A stretch of 64,000 nucleotides of DNA from JACPDI01 sp035463475 (GTDB taxonomy: Bacteria; Acidobacteriota; Vicinamibacteria; Vicinamibacterales; 2-12-FULL-66-21): assembly GCA_035463475.1 (NCBI GenBank), contig DATHTE010000101.1, forward strand, positions 1 through 64,000, written 5' to 3'. Made by a program: the position numbers and the translations under genes. Each line of letters opens with the position of its first letter. Within the stretch, counting starts at the first letter, position 1. The notes under the pieces are model-generated. The model was not told where the DNA came from, did not search any database, and saw only the letters and a list, made by a program, of their open reading frames with translations. Of the stretch, positions 1-9,453 are shown in pieces.

Positions 1-767
<767 letters not shown>

Positions 768-784
768 GTACAGCTGATCGGTCG

Positions 785-793
785 ATTATACCA
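785..793 (-). promoter_or_regulatory. Candidate extended -10 promoter for lepA
   Basis: On the minus strand TGGTATAAT is a perfect TATAAT hexamer preceded by the extended -10 TG dinucleotide. The predicted transcription start would lie about 10 nt before the lepA ATG at 767. No convincing -35 box is seen at 16-18 nt, which is tolerable for an extended -10 promoter. Confidence 0.5.
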
Positions 794-840
794 GTCAGCG
801 CCAACGACTTACGGCGGGGAGAACCGGCTGCGCGCCTCGC

Positions 841-1980
841 CTACCGCTCTTCGACCGGCACGAACCGCTGCGGGTACTCCGGCCCGATGTACTCCGTGCG
901 CGGGCGAATCAGCCGGTTGTTCGCGTACTGCTCGAGGATGTGCGCCGTCCAGCCGGACACGCGAGAGACGGCGAAGATGGGCGTGAAGAGATCGATCGGA
1001 ATCCCGAGCGTGTAGTAGGTCGAGGCGGAATAGAAATCGACGTTCGCATACAGCTTCTTCTCGCCCGTGACGAGGCGCTCGATCTGCTGCGACATCTCGA
1101 ACCAGCGCGCGCTGCCGGAGCGCTCGCCCAGCTCCTTCGACATGCGCCGCAGGTGCGTGGCGCGGGGATCCTCGGTGCGGTACACGCGGTGACCGAATCC
1201 CGGGATCTTCTCCTTTCGCGCGAGCTTCGCGCGGATGGTCTCCTCCACGCGGGCGGGGGTCGCGTCGGGGCCAATCTCCAGCAGCAGGCGCATCACGTCC
1301 GCGTTGGCGCCGCCGTGCAGCGGCCCCTTCAGGGTGCCGACCGCCGCGGTGACCGCGGAATGAATGTCGCTGAGCGTCGCCGCCGTCACGCGGCCGGCAA
1401 AGGTGGACGCGTTCAGCTCGTGGTCGGCGTGCAGGATCAGCGCGATGTCGAACGCGCGCGTCGCCGTCGCGCTCGGACGGTCGCCGGTCAGCATGTAGAG
1501 GAAGTTCGCCGCGTGGCCGAGCGCCGGGTCTGGCGCAATCGGCCCCTTCCCCGCCGCCAGCCGCCCCCACGTCGCGACCACCGAGGCCAGCTGGCCTGTC
1601 AGCCGCACCGCCTTGCGGTAGTTCGCTGCAGGCGAGTTGTCCGGCGCGTCCGGATCGTAATGGCCCAGCGCCGACGTCAGCGTCCTCAGCGCATCCATAC
1701 CGTCCACTGCGGGCAGCGAACGGATCAAGCGCAGCACCGCTTCCGGCAGCGGACGAGCGGCGGCGAGCTGCGAGGCGAGGTCCCCGAGCTCGGCGCGCAC
1801 GGGCAGCCGGCGATGCCACAGCAGGTAGCAGACCTCTTCGAAGGTCGCTCCGCGCGCGAGGTCATGGATGTCGTACCCGCAGTATGCGAGGACCCCGCGC
1901 TGCCCATCCAGGTAGCAGATCGCGGACGAAGCCGCGACCACATCTTCCAGGCCTGCCTTGGGTTTGGTGTCGACGGACAT
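841..1980 (-). CDS. gltA: Citrate synthase family protein
   Basis: Condenses oxaloacetate (or another 2-oxoacid) with acetyl-CoA, the entry step of the TCA cycle. The 379-residue length fits the short bacterial type I citrate synthase/2-methylcitrate synthase class. The active-site landmarks are visible: GPLHGGAN with the catalytic His at about residue 217, GFGHRVY with the second His, and the late Asp region near FDIALILHADHELN. The family contains both citrate and 2-methylcitrate synthases, and sequence alone does not separate them here. No prp genes are nearby, so citrate synthase is preferred. The ATG at 1980 has no Shine-Dalgarno sequence but has TACAAT 7 nt upstream, so the mRNA may be leaderless. 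Confidence 0.93.
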   Translation of the reverse strand: MSVDTKPKAGLEDVVAASSAICYLDGQRGVLAYCGYDIHDLARGATFEEVCYLLWHRRLPVRAELGDLASQLAAARPLPEAVLRLIRSLPAVDGMDALRTLTSALGHYDPDAPDNSPAANYRKAVRLTGQLASVVATWGRLAAGKGPIAPDPALGHAANFLYMLTGDRPSATATRAFDIALILHADHELNASTFAGRVTAATLSDIHSAVTAAVGTLKGPLHGGANADVMRLLLEIGPDATPARVEETIRAKLARKEKIPGFGHRVYRTEDPRATHLRRMSKELGERSGSARWFEMSQQIERLVTGEKKLYANVDFYSASTYYTLGIPIDLFTPIFAVSRVSGWTAHILEQYANNRLIRPRTEYIGPEYPQRFVPVEER

Positions 1981-1987
1981 GGGAATG

Positions 1988-1993
1988 ATTGTA
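1988..1993 (-). promoter_or_regulatory. Candidate -10 element of gltA, possibly leaderless
   Basis: Minus-strand TACAAT lies 7 nt before the gltA ATG, and no ribosome-binding sequence intervenes. A start site 7 nt downstream of the hexamer would fall on or next to the start codon. The -35 region is poor. Confidence 0.35.
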
Positions 1994-2005
1994 GCTGGTT
2001 CGAAC

Positions 2006-2422
2006 CTATCTGGTTCTCGGCCTGTAGATCGCGCCGACGATGGTGCCGTAGATCGCGAACTCGACGATGTAGTCGATGACCATTGCCAGGAGGAACGTGC
2101 GGGACAGGGGAAACATCATGTAGTCCCAGATCGTGACGAACGCGATCAGCATCACGCCGACGAGCACGCCAAAGCGCAGGCCCTCGTGCGCGCCGCTTCC
2201 TCCCTCGTACCCTTTCGCATATGCGTACGCGAACGCGAAGAACCCGACAAGGGACACAGCGAAGGCCAGCGGCAGCCGCGCGTTGGCGTCCGCGTCGCTC
2301 CGCAGGATCTCGCGGTGCGTCGCGTACAGGTCGTCCATGAGCACGCCGTGCGCGACGAACCCGATCACGCTGAACGCGACCCACGCCACGACCGCTGCGA
2401 GCGTCAACCGGGAGAAGTTCAT
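2006..2422 (-). CDS. Small four-helix membrane protein, unknown function
   Basis: 138 residues with about four predicted transmembrane segments (roughly residues 7-29, 50-70, 80-103 and 108-130), short loops and a basic C-terminus (YRPRTR), so probably an inner-membrane protein. I do not recognise a named family. The layout loosely resembles small DUF-type membrane proteins but no catalytic motif is visible. It lies 25 nt upstream of gltA on the same strand and downstream of a glycosyltransferase gene. Its likely Shine-Dalgarno sequence (AGGCAGG) is buried in the right arm of a perfect 10-bp hairpin directly before the ATG, so translation or read-through may be controlled by that structure. 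Confidence 0.7.
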   Translation of the reverse strand: MNFSRLTLAAVVAWVAFSVIGFVAHGVLMDDLYATHREILRSDADANARLPLAFAVSLVGFFAFAYAYAKGYEGGSGAHEGLRFGVLVGVMLIAFVTIWDYMMFPLSRTFLLAMVIDYIVEFAIYGTIVGAIYRPRTR

Positions 2423-2427
2423 GGAAG

Positions 2428-2459
2428 CCTGCCTGATGGGCTAGGCATTATCAGGCAGG
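2428..2459 (-). terminator. 10-bp hairpin between glycosyltransferase gene and small membrane protein gene
   Basis: The arms CCTGCCTGAT (2428-2437) and ATCAGGCAGG (2450-2459) are perfectly complementary with a 12-nt loop. On the minus strand it comes just after the glycosyltransferase stop codon and 5 nt before the next ATG. There is no U-tract, so it may be a weak terminator or a structure that hides the ribosome-binding site of the downstream gene. Confidence 0.5.
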
Positions 2460-2464
2460 TCGCG

Positions 2465-3958
2465 CTAATTGGCAATCTCCGGAGCCTTGATCATCACGTC
2501 GCCCGCGAACTGCTGGACGATCGAGACGAGGCCCGTGTAGAGGAAGCCGACCTGGAAGAGCATCAGGAACGGCAGCGTCCCGAAGATGCCGTTCGACAAG
2601 GCATAGAACACCGCGGCCGTGAAGTAGATGCCGAGCGCCAGCTCGATCAGCGGCTGCACCGCCATCGTCTGGTGGTATTTCTTGCCGACCCACTCGTCGC
2701 CCGTCCGCTCGATGCCGTACTTGGGCGTGCGCGCGAACTCCGAGTCGCGCCGCGCCAGCGCCTCGATGACGGCGCGGCTGTTGTTGATGCACAGCCCGAT
2801 GCCGATGGCCATCAGGAACGGCAGGTACTTCACGCGCGCCTTCCAGTCCGGATACGCCTCGCGCTGCGACACGACGTAGAAGTTTGCCACTGAGAGGGTC
2901 GCCGCGAGGAACAGCGGGATGTCGATGAGCAGCATCTCGGTCCATCCCATGCTGTAGCGGACATACATCGCCGGGAACATCAGAATCGAGAGGGCCACCA
3001 TCAGGATGTAGTTGAAGTTGGCCGAGAGATGGAAGAATGCTTCGGCCTTCACCTGCAGCGGCTGATCGGATGCGAGAATGGCCGGCAGCAGCTTGCGGCA
3101 GGTCTGGATCGACCCTTTCGCCCAGCGGTGCTGCTGCGACTTGAACGAGTTCATTTCGACCGGCACTTCGGCCGGCACGACGAGGTCCGGAAGGAAGAGG
3201 AACCGCCACCCGCGAAGCTGCGCGCGGTAGCTGAGGTCCAGATCTTCCGTGAGCGTGTCGTGCTGCCACCCGCCCGCGTCGAGAATGGCCGACCGGCGCC
3301 AGATCCCCGCGGTGCCGTTGAAATTGAAGAAGCAGCCGGAGCGGTTGCGCCCGCCGTGCTCGAGGACGAAATGCCCGTCGAGCATGATCGCCTGGATCTT
3401 CGTGAGCAGCGAATAGTCCTGGTTGACGTGTCCCCAGCGCGCCTGCACCATCCCGAGCTTCGGATTCGTGAAGTGGTGCACGGTCTTCTGCAGGAAGTCG
3501 GCACCCGGAACGAAATCCGCGTCGAAGATCGCGATGAAGTCCCCGCGCGCGACGCGCAGCCCCGCTTCGAGCGCCCCCGCCTTGAAGCCGCGCCGGTCGG
3601 TCCGGTGCAGGTACTTGATGTCGATGCCGCGCTGCGCCTGGCGACGCACCGCCAGCTCGGCGATCTGGGCGGTCTCGTCAGTTGAATCGTCGAGCACCTG
3701 GATCTCGAGCAGCTCGCGCGGATAGTCCATCCTGCAGACGGCATCGATGAGCCGTTCCGCGACGTACATCTCGTTATAGATGGGCAGCTGGATGGTCACG
3801 ACGGGAAGCTGATCGAAACGGCGGGCAGGCGACCTCGGTACGGCGTCCCGGTTTTTCATGTAAAGATACACGATGTAGTACCGGTGCCATCCGTATACGG
3901 CCAGGATGCTCAGGATGAAGAAGTACAGGACGAGGATGAGCGTCTCGAACGCCGTCAT
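2465..3958 (-). CDS. Cellulose-synthase-like family 2 glycosyltransferase
   Basis: Processive-type GT2 membrane glycosyltransferase, 497 residues from the ATG at 3958. One N-terminal membrane helix (about residues 5-25) is followed by the cytoplasmic GT-A domain and several C-terminal membrane helices. The full set of processive synthase motifs is seen: DDSTDET, FDADF, TEDLDLSYR (catalytic Asp) and QQHRWAKGS (the Q-x-x-R-W motif that holds the growing chain). It resembles CESA/glucomannan-synthase-like bacterial enzymes. No PilZ domain or BcsB partner is present, so the polymer cannot be named. A TTG codon at 3988 extends the frame by 10 residues. I prefer the ATG because the membrane helix follows it directly. 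Confidence 0.88.
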   Translation of the reverse strand: MTAFETLILVLYFFILSILAVYGWHRYYIVYLYMKNRDAVPRSPARRFDQLPVVTIQLPIYNEMYVAERLIDAVCRMDYPRELLEIQVLDDSTDETAQIAELAVRRQAQRGIDIKYLHRTDRRGFKAGALEAGLRVARGDFIAIFDADFVPGADFLQKTVHHFTNPKLGMVQARWGHVNQDYSLLTKIQAIMLDGHFVLEHGGRNRSGCFFNFNGTAGIWRRSAILDAGGWQHDTLTEDLDLSYRAQLRGWRFLFLPDLVVPAEVPVEMNSFKSQQHRWAKGSIQTCRKLLPAILASDQPLQVKAEAFFHLSANFNYILMVALSILMFPAMYVRYSMGWTEMLLIDIPLFLAATLSVANFYVVSQREAYPDWKARVKYLPFLMAIGIGLCINNSRAVIEALARRDSEFARTPKYGIERTGDEWVGKKYHQTMAVQPLIELALGIYFTAAVFYALSNGIFGTLPFLMLFQVGFLYTGLVSIVQQFAGDVMIKAPEIAN

Positions 3959-3994
3959 AGAACGTGGGGCCCGGTCGCGCCGGGCCAATCGCGA

Positions 3995-4003
3995 ATCATA
4001 CCA
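3995..4003 (-). promoter_or_regulatory. Candidate extended -10 promoter for the GT2 gene
   Basis: Minus-strand TGGTATGAT matches the extended -10 form. It lies about 36 nt upstream of the preferred ATG, and only 6 nt upstream of the alternative TTG start. No good -35 box is visible. Confidence 0.35.
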
Positions 4004-4055
4004 AACACTGCACCCTCTGGCACAGCCGCGCGGCTCACACGCGGACTGACTCCGA

Positions 4056-4817
4056 ATGACCGCTACCGAGCTGGAAGCACTCTTCGAAGCCGTTCGGGTG
4101 GGGGCGGTCTCCCCGGTTGAAGCGCAGCAACGCGTTCTTCAATTCGTACGCCAGGCTCCGTTCGAGGACCTCGGGTTTGCCCGGGTGGACCACCACCGCG
4201 GCGCCCGGAAGGGCTTCCCGGAAGTCGTGTTCGGCCAGGGAAAAACGCCTGATCAGGTGGCGGGAATCGCGGAGGCGATTGTCGGCCGGGGTCACAGCCT
4301 CCTCATCACCAGGACCACTCCGGAGGCCTTTTCGGCGGTCCGGGAGCGCGTGCCGGGTGCATCTTTCCATGACACGGCACGCGCAATTTCCTTGCGCCAG
4401 GCGGACGTCGTCCCCGGCCGGGGCATCGTCGTGGTCACCGCAGCCGGCACGTCGGACATCCCTGTCGCCGAGGAGGCGGCGGTCAGCGCGGAAATCATGG
4501 GCAATACTGTGGAGCGGCTCTACGACGTCGGCGTCGCAGGGCTGCATCGCCTGCTTTCGGAAACTACGCGGCTGCACACCGCCCGCGTCGTCATCGCGGT
4601 GGCCGGCATGGAAGGGGCGATGCCGAGCGTGATTGGCGGCCTGGTATCGGCGCCGGTCATCGCGGTGCCGACCAGCGTTGGTTATGGCGCCAGTTTTGGG
4701 GGATTGACCGCGCTCCTGGGCATGCTGAACAGCTGCGCGAACGGCGTCGCTGTTGTGAATATCGACAACGGGTTTGGAGCCGCCGCAATCGCGTCAGCGA
4801 TCAACCACTTGCAGTAA
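4056..4817 (+). CDS. larB: Nickel-pincer cofactor biosynthesis protein LarB
   Basis: LarB carboxylates nicotinic acid adenine dinucleotide, the first step in making the nickel-pincer nucleotide cofactor of lactate racemase and related enzymes. The 253-residue product shows the family pattern: an N-terminal helical region, RVDHHRGARKGFPEVVFGQGK with the conserved HR..R segment, and a PurE-like C-terminal domain with VVTAAGTSDIPVAEEA, VAGMEGAMPSVIGGL and PTSVGYGASFGG. The partners larC and larE, and any larA-type racemase, are not in this window, so the gene stands alone between a divergent glycosyltransferase gene and mutS2. The assignment to the family is firm. Confidence 0.93.
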   Translation: MTATELEALFEAVRVGAVSPVEAQQRVLQFVRQAPFEDLGFARVDHHRGARKGFPEVVFGQGKTPDQVAGIAEAIVGRGHSLLITRTTPEAFSAVRERVPGASFHDTARAISLRQADVVPGRGIVVVTAAGTSDIPVAEEAAVSAEIMGNTVERLYDVGVAGLHRLLSETTRLHTARVVIAVAGMEGAMPSVIGGLVSAPVIAVPTSVGYGASFGGLTALLGMLNSCANGVAVVNIDNGFGAAAIASAINHLQ

Positions 4818-4885
4818 TTGCCCTGTTTGCCCATCTTTAGATAAGCTATACGTTTGCCCGCAGCCCGGGTCCCCTGCCGGAACCG

Positions 4886-7381
4886 ATGCATCTCGGCACA
4901 CTGAAGGCCCTCGAATTCGACCGCATCGCTGCCGCCGTGCGCCGGCTGGCACTCACGCCGCTCGGCGCCGCGCGTTTGTCCGAGCTGCATCCGGCCGTCG
5001 ATCCGCGGCAGGTCGGGGCCCTTCTCGCCGCGACCACCGAGGGCGTTCGGTTCAAGGCGGAAGGGGGCGCGTTTCCGCTGGACGCGCCCTCCGATCTGGA
5101 CGTCGTGCTGACAGCGCTGGCCGTCGAAGGGCGCGCGCTCGAGCCGGGCCAGCTGCTCGGCCTCGCGCGCTTCTTCGGGTCGATCGAAACGACGCGCGCT
5201 GGCGTACGCCGGGCGCGCGGCGAGTACCCCGGCCTCCGGACGATCGTCGAGGCCGCGGCCTCGTTCGAACCCGAGATCGCGGACATCCGCCGGAAGATCG
5301 ACCCCTCCGGTGAGGTCGTCGACGACGCGACGCCGCAGCTCCGTACGATCCGCGACCGGCTTCGCAAGCAGCGATCGCGGCTGCGCTCCACGCTGGAGTC
5401 CTATCTGCGGGGCAAGGACACCGCGCGGTATCTCCAGGATCAGATCGTTACCGACCGGAATGGTCGGTTCGTGCTCGTGGTGAAGGCGGAGAACCGCGCA
5501 GCGATCCCGGGCATCGTGCACGGCGCCTCCGCGAGCGGCGCGAGCCTCTATCTCGAGCCGCTCAGCACGGTCGAGATCAACAACGAGGTGGTCGCGCTCG
5601 AGCAGCAGGAGGCGGAGGAAACGCACCGCATCCTCCTCGGGCTCGCCGACGCGTTCCGGCGGCGGGCAGCGGAGCTGCAACGCACGCTCGCGGCTGCGAC
5701 CGACCTCGATGTCATCCAGGCGAAGGCGCGCTTCGCGCAGCTCTGCGATGCGATCGAGCCCAAGCTGGCGGCCGACGGGCGGCTCGAGCTGCGCGGCGCG
5801 CGTCATCCCCTGCTGATTCCCGCCGTTCAGGAACTGCTCGACGAGGGAACCGCGGGCGAGGCCGAGGAGGGACAGCCGCAGAACGCGTCTCGCCGCAATA
5901 CCGCCGGACCGGTGCCGGTTGACCTGCTCCTGATCCCGCCGACGCGCGTGCTGATCATCAGCGGGCCGAACACCGGCGGCAAGACCGTGGCGCTGAAGAG
6001 CGCCGGGCTGCTCGCCCTGATGGCGCAGGCGGGGCTCCACGTCCCCGCCGAGGGAGGCACGCAGGTCACGCCGTTCCGCTCCGTGTTCGCGGACATCGGC
6101 GACGAGCAGTCGATCGCGGCAAGCCTCAGCACCTTCTCGTGGCACATCACGAACATCGCGGCGATGGACCGGGCGCTGTCGCTGCCCGCGATGGTGCTGC
6201 TCGACGAAGTGGGCGCCGGAACCGACCCGAACGAGGGGGGCGCGCTCGGCACCGCGATGATCGATCACTTCAGGAAGCGGGGCGCGCTGGTTGTGGCGAC
6301 GACGCACTACGACGCGTTGAAGTCGTACGCGGGGACCACGGCGGGCGTGGAGATCGCGGCGTTCGGGTTCAACCCCGACACGTTCGAGCCGACCTACCGG
6401 CTGGTGTATGGCTCGCCCGGCCGCAGCCTCGCGCTCGAGATCGCGGCGCGGCTGGGCATTCCCGCCGGCATCGTCGAGGCCGCGCGCGCCTATCGCAGCG
6501 AACGCGAGACCCAGCTCGCCGAACACCTGGCACGGATGGAAAAAGAGCTGAACGCGCTCGATCACGAGCGGCGGCTTGCCGCGCGCGAGCGCGACACGCT
6601 GGCGCAGACGACCGCACGCCTGCAGGCGCGCGACGAAGAACTCCGACACCGCGAAGAAGCGTTCCAGCAGCGGCTGCGGGAGCGCGTGGACGAGCGCCTG
6701 CGGGAGGCGCGCCGCGAGATCGACGACGTCGTGCGGGAGCTGCGGCAGAAGACGGCGGCGCTCTCGAATGCTCCGCGCCACGTGCCGGCGCTCTCCACGG
6801 GCGACACCGGCACGCTGCGCGCGGAAGCGCGTGCCGCGCTGGACGCGATCGAGGAACACGTGTCGAGTGCGGCGCCCGCGACGGCGGCCACGGCCCCGGC
6901 GGGCGCGCTGGAGCCTGGCGCGACACCGCGGGTCGGCGACAAGGTGGCCGTCGGCGCCTTCGGCTTCGAGGGTGCCGTCCAGAGCGTGCACGGGGACGCG
7001 GCGGAAGTCGACGTGCGCGGCAAGCGGATGCGCGTGCAGCTGGCCGACCTGCGCGTACTCGCTCGCGCCGCGGCGGTCCAGCCAGGCGCCGGTCGCGTGA
7101 GCGTGCACGTCGAGGCCTCGCGATCAAGCGACCTCGTGCCGTCCGACCTGAACATCATCGGCTGCACGACCGAGGAGGCGCTCGCGCGCGCGGAGAAGTT
7201 CCTGGATGACGCCGTCCTGCAGGATCGGCACACCGTGCGGTTCATCCACGGGCATGGGACCGGTCAGCTGCGGCGCGCGATTGGCGAGTTCCTGGCCAAG
7301 CACCCGCTGATCGCGCACCACGGCCCCGCGCCTGATGACCAGGGAGGCGCGGCGATCACGATCGCGGAGCTCAAGGACTAG
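4886..7381 (+). CDS. mutS2: MutS2 family endonuclease/ATPase with Smr domain
   Basis: MutS2 (RqcU in recent work) acts in anti-recombination or in resolving collided ribosomes rather than in mismatch repair. The 831-residue length is normal. The N-terminal clamp/lever region is followed by the MutS-type ATPase: Walker A GPNTGGKT at about residue 360, the switch segment EQSIAASLSTFSWHI, Walker B LLDEVGAGTDPNEG and TTHYDALK. A long charged coiled coil (roughly 530-640) follows, then a KOW-like linker and a C-terminal Smr nuclease domain with LNIIGCTTEEA and the catalytic FIHGHGTGQLR. Very long antisense frames over this gene are composition shadows. Confidence 0.96.
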   Translation: MHLGTLKALEFDRIAAAVRRLALTPLGAARLSELHPAVDPRQVGALLAATTEGVRFKAEGGAFPLDAPSDLDVVLTALAVEGRALEPGQLLGLARFFGSIETTRAGVRRARGEYPGLRTIVEAAASFEPEIADIRRKIDPSGEVVDDATPQLRTIRDRLRKQRSRLRSTLESYLRGKDTARYLQDQIVTDRNGRFVLVVKAENRAAIPGIVHGASASGASLYLEPLSTVEINNEVVALEQQEAEETHRILLGLADAFRRRAAELQRTLAAATDLDVIQAKARFAQLCDAIEPKLAADGRLELRGARHPLLIPAVQELLDEGTAGEAEEGQPQNASRRNTAGPVPVDLLLIPPTRVLIISGPNTGGKTVALKSAGLLALMAQAGLHVPAEGGTQVTPFRSVFADIGDEQSIAASLSTFSWHITNIAAMDRALSLPAMVLLDEVGAGTDPNEGGALGTAMIDHFRKRGALVVATTHYDALKSYAGTTAGVEIAAFGFNPDTFEPTYRLVYGSPGRSLALEIAARLGIPAGIVEAARAYRSERETQLAEHLARMEKELNALDHERRLAARERDTLAQTTARLQARDEELRHREEAFQQRLRERVDERLREARREIDDVVRELRQKTAALSNAPRHVPALSTGDTGTLRAEARAALDAIEEHVSSAAPATAATAPAGALEPGATPRVGDKVAVGAFGFEGAVQSVHGDAAEVDVRGKRMRVQLADLRVLARAAAVQPGAGRVSVHVEASRSSDLVPSDLNIIGCTTEEALARAEKFLDDAVLQDRHTVRFIHGHGTGQLRRAIGEFLAKHPLIAHHGPAPDDQGGAAITIAELKD

Positions 7382-7406
7382 GCAGGCAGCGGCGCAGTCG
7401 TGGGGA

Positions 7407-7617
7407 CCGCGAGCACTGCATTAGCGCCTGCGGCCCGCGCGAGGGGCCGGAAGGAAGTCCGCGCGACGCAGGACCCCCGAGCGCGAGCGACCAGGGGTGG
7501 GGCCCCGCGAGCACTGCATTAGCGCCCGCGGCCCGCGCGAGGGGCCGGAGGGAAGTCCGAGCGACGCGAGGACCCCCGAGCGCGAGCGAGCGGGGGTGCG
7601 GCCCCGCGAGCATTGAA
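7407..7617. repeat. Tandem ~98-bp structured intergenic repeat (two full units plus start of a third)
   Basis: A unit beginning CCGCGAGCACTGCATTAGCG starts at 7407 and 7505, and a truncated third copy starts at 7604, giving a period of 98-99 bp. Units differ by a handful of substitutions. Each contains two palindromic parts: CGGCCC/GGGGCCG around 7 nt, and a C5/G5 hairpin (CCCCCG with CGGGGG in unit 2). It fills almost the whole mutS2-dnaG gap. Both strands stay open in some frames, but the frames encode only Arg/Gly/Pro-rich low-complexity sequence. Confidence 0.85.
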
Positions 7618-7625
7618 GAACTGAC

Positions 7626-9401
7626 ATGGGTTTGTTCCCGCAGACGTTCATCGACGACCTCAAGGCGCAGGCGGACATCCTTCGCGTCGTCGGCGAACAC
7701 GTGCAGCTGCGAAAGAGCGGCGCCACCTATAAGGGGCTCTGTCCCTTCCACGGAGAGAAGACCCCTTCGTTCCACGTCAACCCGGACCGCGGATTCTTCC
7801 ACTGTTTCGGGTGCGGCGTGGGCGGAGACGTGTTCAAATTCGTCGAGCTGCAGGAGAGACTCACCTTCCCCGAAGCGGTGCGCAGTCTCGCGGCGAAGTT
7901 CGGGATCTCGGTGCCGGAGCCGGAGGAGTCGAAACAGGATCCGGCGGCGCAGCGCGATCGCGAGGCGCTCCTGAAGATCCACGAGGTGGCGGCCGCCTGG
8001 TTCCGCGCGGAGCTCGCCAGTCCCGCTGGCGGACGCGCGCGCGAGGCGCTCGCACAGCGGGAGATCTCCAGCGGGTTGATCGAGCGGTTCGGCTACGGGT
8101 ACGCGCCGTCCTCCCGCGACGCACTCCGGCAGCACCTCGGGTCGCATGGGTTCGAGACCGGGCTGCTCGTGCGAAGCGGGCTGCTGGCCGAGCGCGAGGA
8201 CGGGACCCTCGTCGATCGGTTTCGCAATCGCCTGATGATTCCAATCGCCCGCGAAAGCGGCCCCGTGGTTGCCTTCGGCGGGCGTGCGATGGAGGCGGAC
8301 CAGCAACCGAAGTATCTGAATTCACCCGAAACACCCATCTATACAAAGGGGCGGACGCTCTACGGACTGAGTGTGACCAAGGGAGACATCCGGCGTCTCG
8401 GCTACGCGGTACTGGTCGAGGGGTACTTCGACTTTGCCCAGGCTTATCAGGCCGGTGTCACGCCCGTCGTCGCCGTGTCCGGCACGGCGCTCACGCCGGC
8501 GCAGGCGAAGCTGCTCCGCCGGTTCACAGCCAAGCTCATCCTTAGCCTGGATCCGGACGCCGCCGGCCAGGGAGCGGCTGCCCGGTCTTCCGAACTGCTG
8601 GTGGCGGAGGGTTTTCAGGTCAACGTGGCTATGTTGCCGGAAGGGGCCGATCCCGATACGTTCATTCGACAGCATGGTTCGGCCGCGTATCGTGAGAAGC
8701 TGCGTACCTCGCGGCCGTACCTCGAGTACCTGCTGGATCGCGCCGCCGCGCCGGTCGATTTCACGCGCGACGAGGAACGGAGGGCGTTTCTGGACCGGAT
8801 GCTCGGGGTGGCGGCGCGGATCCCCGATCCTGCCGCCCGCGACCAGTTCGCCGATCGGCTTGCGCACAAGGCGCGTATTACGGAAGAGGTCGTCCGGGCC
8901 GAAATCCGTCGCGCGGCGGTCAACCGGCAGACGTCGCTCGAAGGAGTGGAAAGCGCGCGCGGTATCCGGCTGGTGGGCGAGGTGCGGCCCGCCGAGAAAG
9001 GGTTGATTTGGGCGTTGTTCCACGACACGCGGGCGGCTTGGGAGGCGCTCGCGGGCCTGGAGCCGGCCGATTTCGACGGCCTGGCGGCGGGCGACCTGCT
9101 CCGCGCGGCCCGCGAAATGGCGGATTGGCCGGCGGAAACTGTGACGGAATCGCTCGTTGCGCGTCTAAGTACCAGTGAGGTGGGACTGGTATCCGCCGTT
9201 CGGGCCCAGCCCGGCCCCCTCGCCCCCCCGACAGAGTGCGCGCGTGCGCTCCGACGGCTCCGCTTCGAGCGCGAGCGGGCCGAACTCCAGCGGGAAATCG
9301 ACCGGCTGCAGGACCTCGGCCCGGCGCACACCGGCCGTATCGACGCGCTCTGGGCGCGCAAGAAGGACTTGCTTCAGCAGATCGAAGCGCTCGAGCGCTA
9401 G
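7626..9401 (+). CDS. dnaG: DNA primase
   Basis: Synthesises RNA primers at the replication fork. The 591-residue protein has the N-terminal CHC2 zinc finger (CPFHGEKTPSF followed by FHCFGCGVGGD, about residues 38-66), the primase core with DRFRNRLMIPI, and the TOPRIM domain with VLVEGYFD (catalytic Glu) and ILSLDPDAAG (DxD). The C-terminal helicase-binding region is divergent, as is usual. It is followed 52 nt later by rpoD, the classical primase/sigma macromolecular-synthesis pairing. No rpsU is seen upstream; a repeat array occupies that place. Confidence 0.97.
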   Translation: MGLFPQTFIDDLKAQADILRVVGEHVQLRKSGATYKGLCPFHGEKTPSFHVNPDRGFFHCFGCGVGGDVFKFVELQERLTFPEAVRSLAAKFGISVPEPEESKQDPAAQRDREALLKIHEVAAAWFRAELASPAGGRAREALAQREISSGLIERFGYGYAPSSRDALRQHLGSHGFETGLLVRSGLLAEREDGTLVDRFRNRLMIPIARESGPVVAFGGRAMEADQQPKYLNSPETPIYTKGRTLYGLSVTKGDIRRLGYAVLVEGYFDFAQAYQAGVTPVVAVSGTALTPAQAKLLRRFTAKLILSLDPDAAGQGAAARSSELLVAEGFQVNVAMLPEGADPDTFIRQHGSAAYREKLRTSRPYLEYLLDRAAAPVDFTRDEERRAFLDRMLGVAARIPDPAARDQFADRLAHKARITEEVVRAEIRRAAVNRQTSLEGVESARGIRLVGEVRPAEKGLIWALFHDTRAAWEALAGLEPADFDGLAAGDLLRAAREMADWPAETVTESLVARLSTSEVGLVSAVRAQPGPLAPPTECARALRRLRFERERAELQREIDRLQDLGPAHTGRIDALWARKKDLLQQIEALER

Positions 9402-9453
9402 GACCCTGTTTTTGCTTCCGTCAGGAGTCATCGCGGTCTAGGAGGACACGGCG

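Noticed and set aside
805..815. CGACTTACGG motif near lepA, also at 45556 and 62657
   Set aside because: The shared stretch is only about 10 bp at the first site, with no second arm, so I do not call it a repeat copy there.
4682..7108. 808-residue open frame on the minus strand opposite mutS2
   Set aside because: It is Arg/Ala-rich without any family motif and lies exactly opposite a clear MutS2 gene. High third-position GC leaves such antisense frames open.
7382..8306. Minus-strand frames over the repeat array and the dnaG 5' end
   Set aside because: Repetitive Arg/Gly/Pro/Ser peptides produced by the DNA repeat, with no start context; not considered coding.
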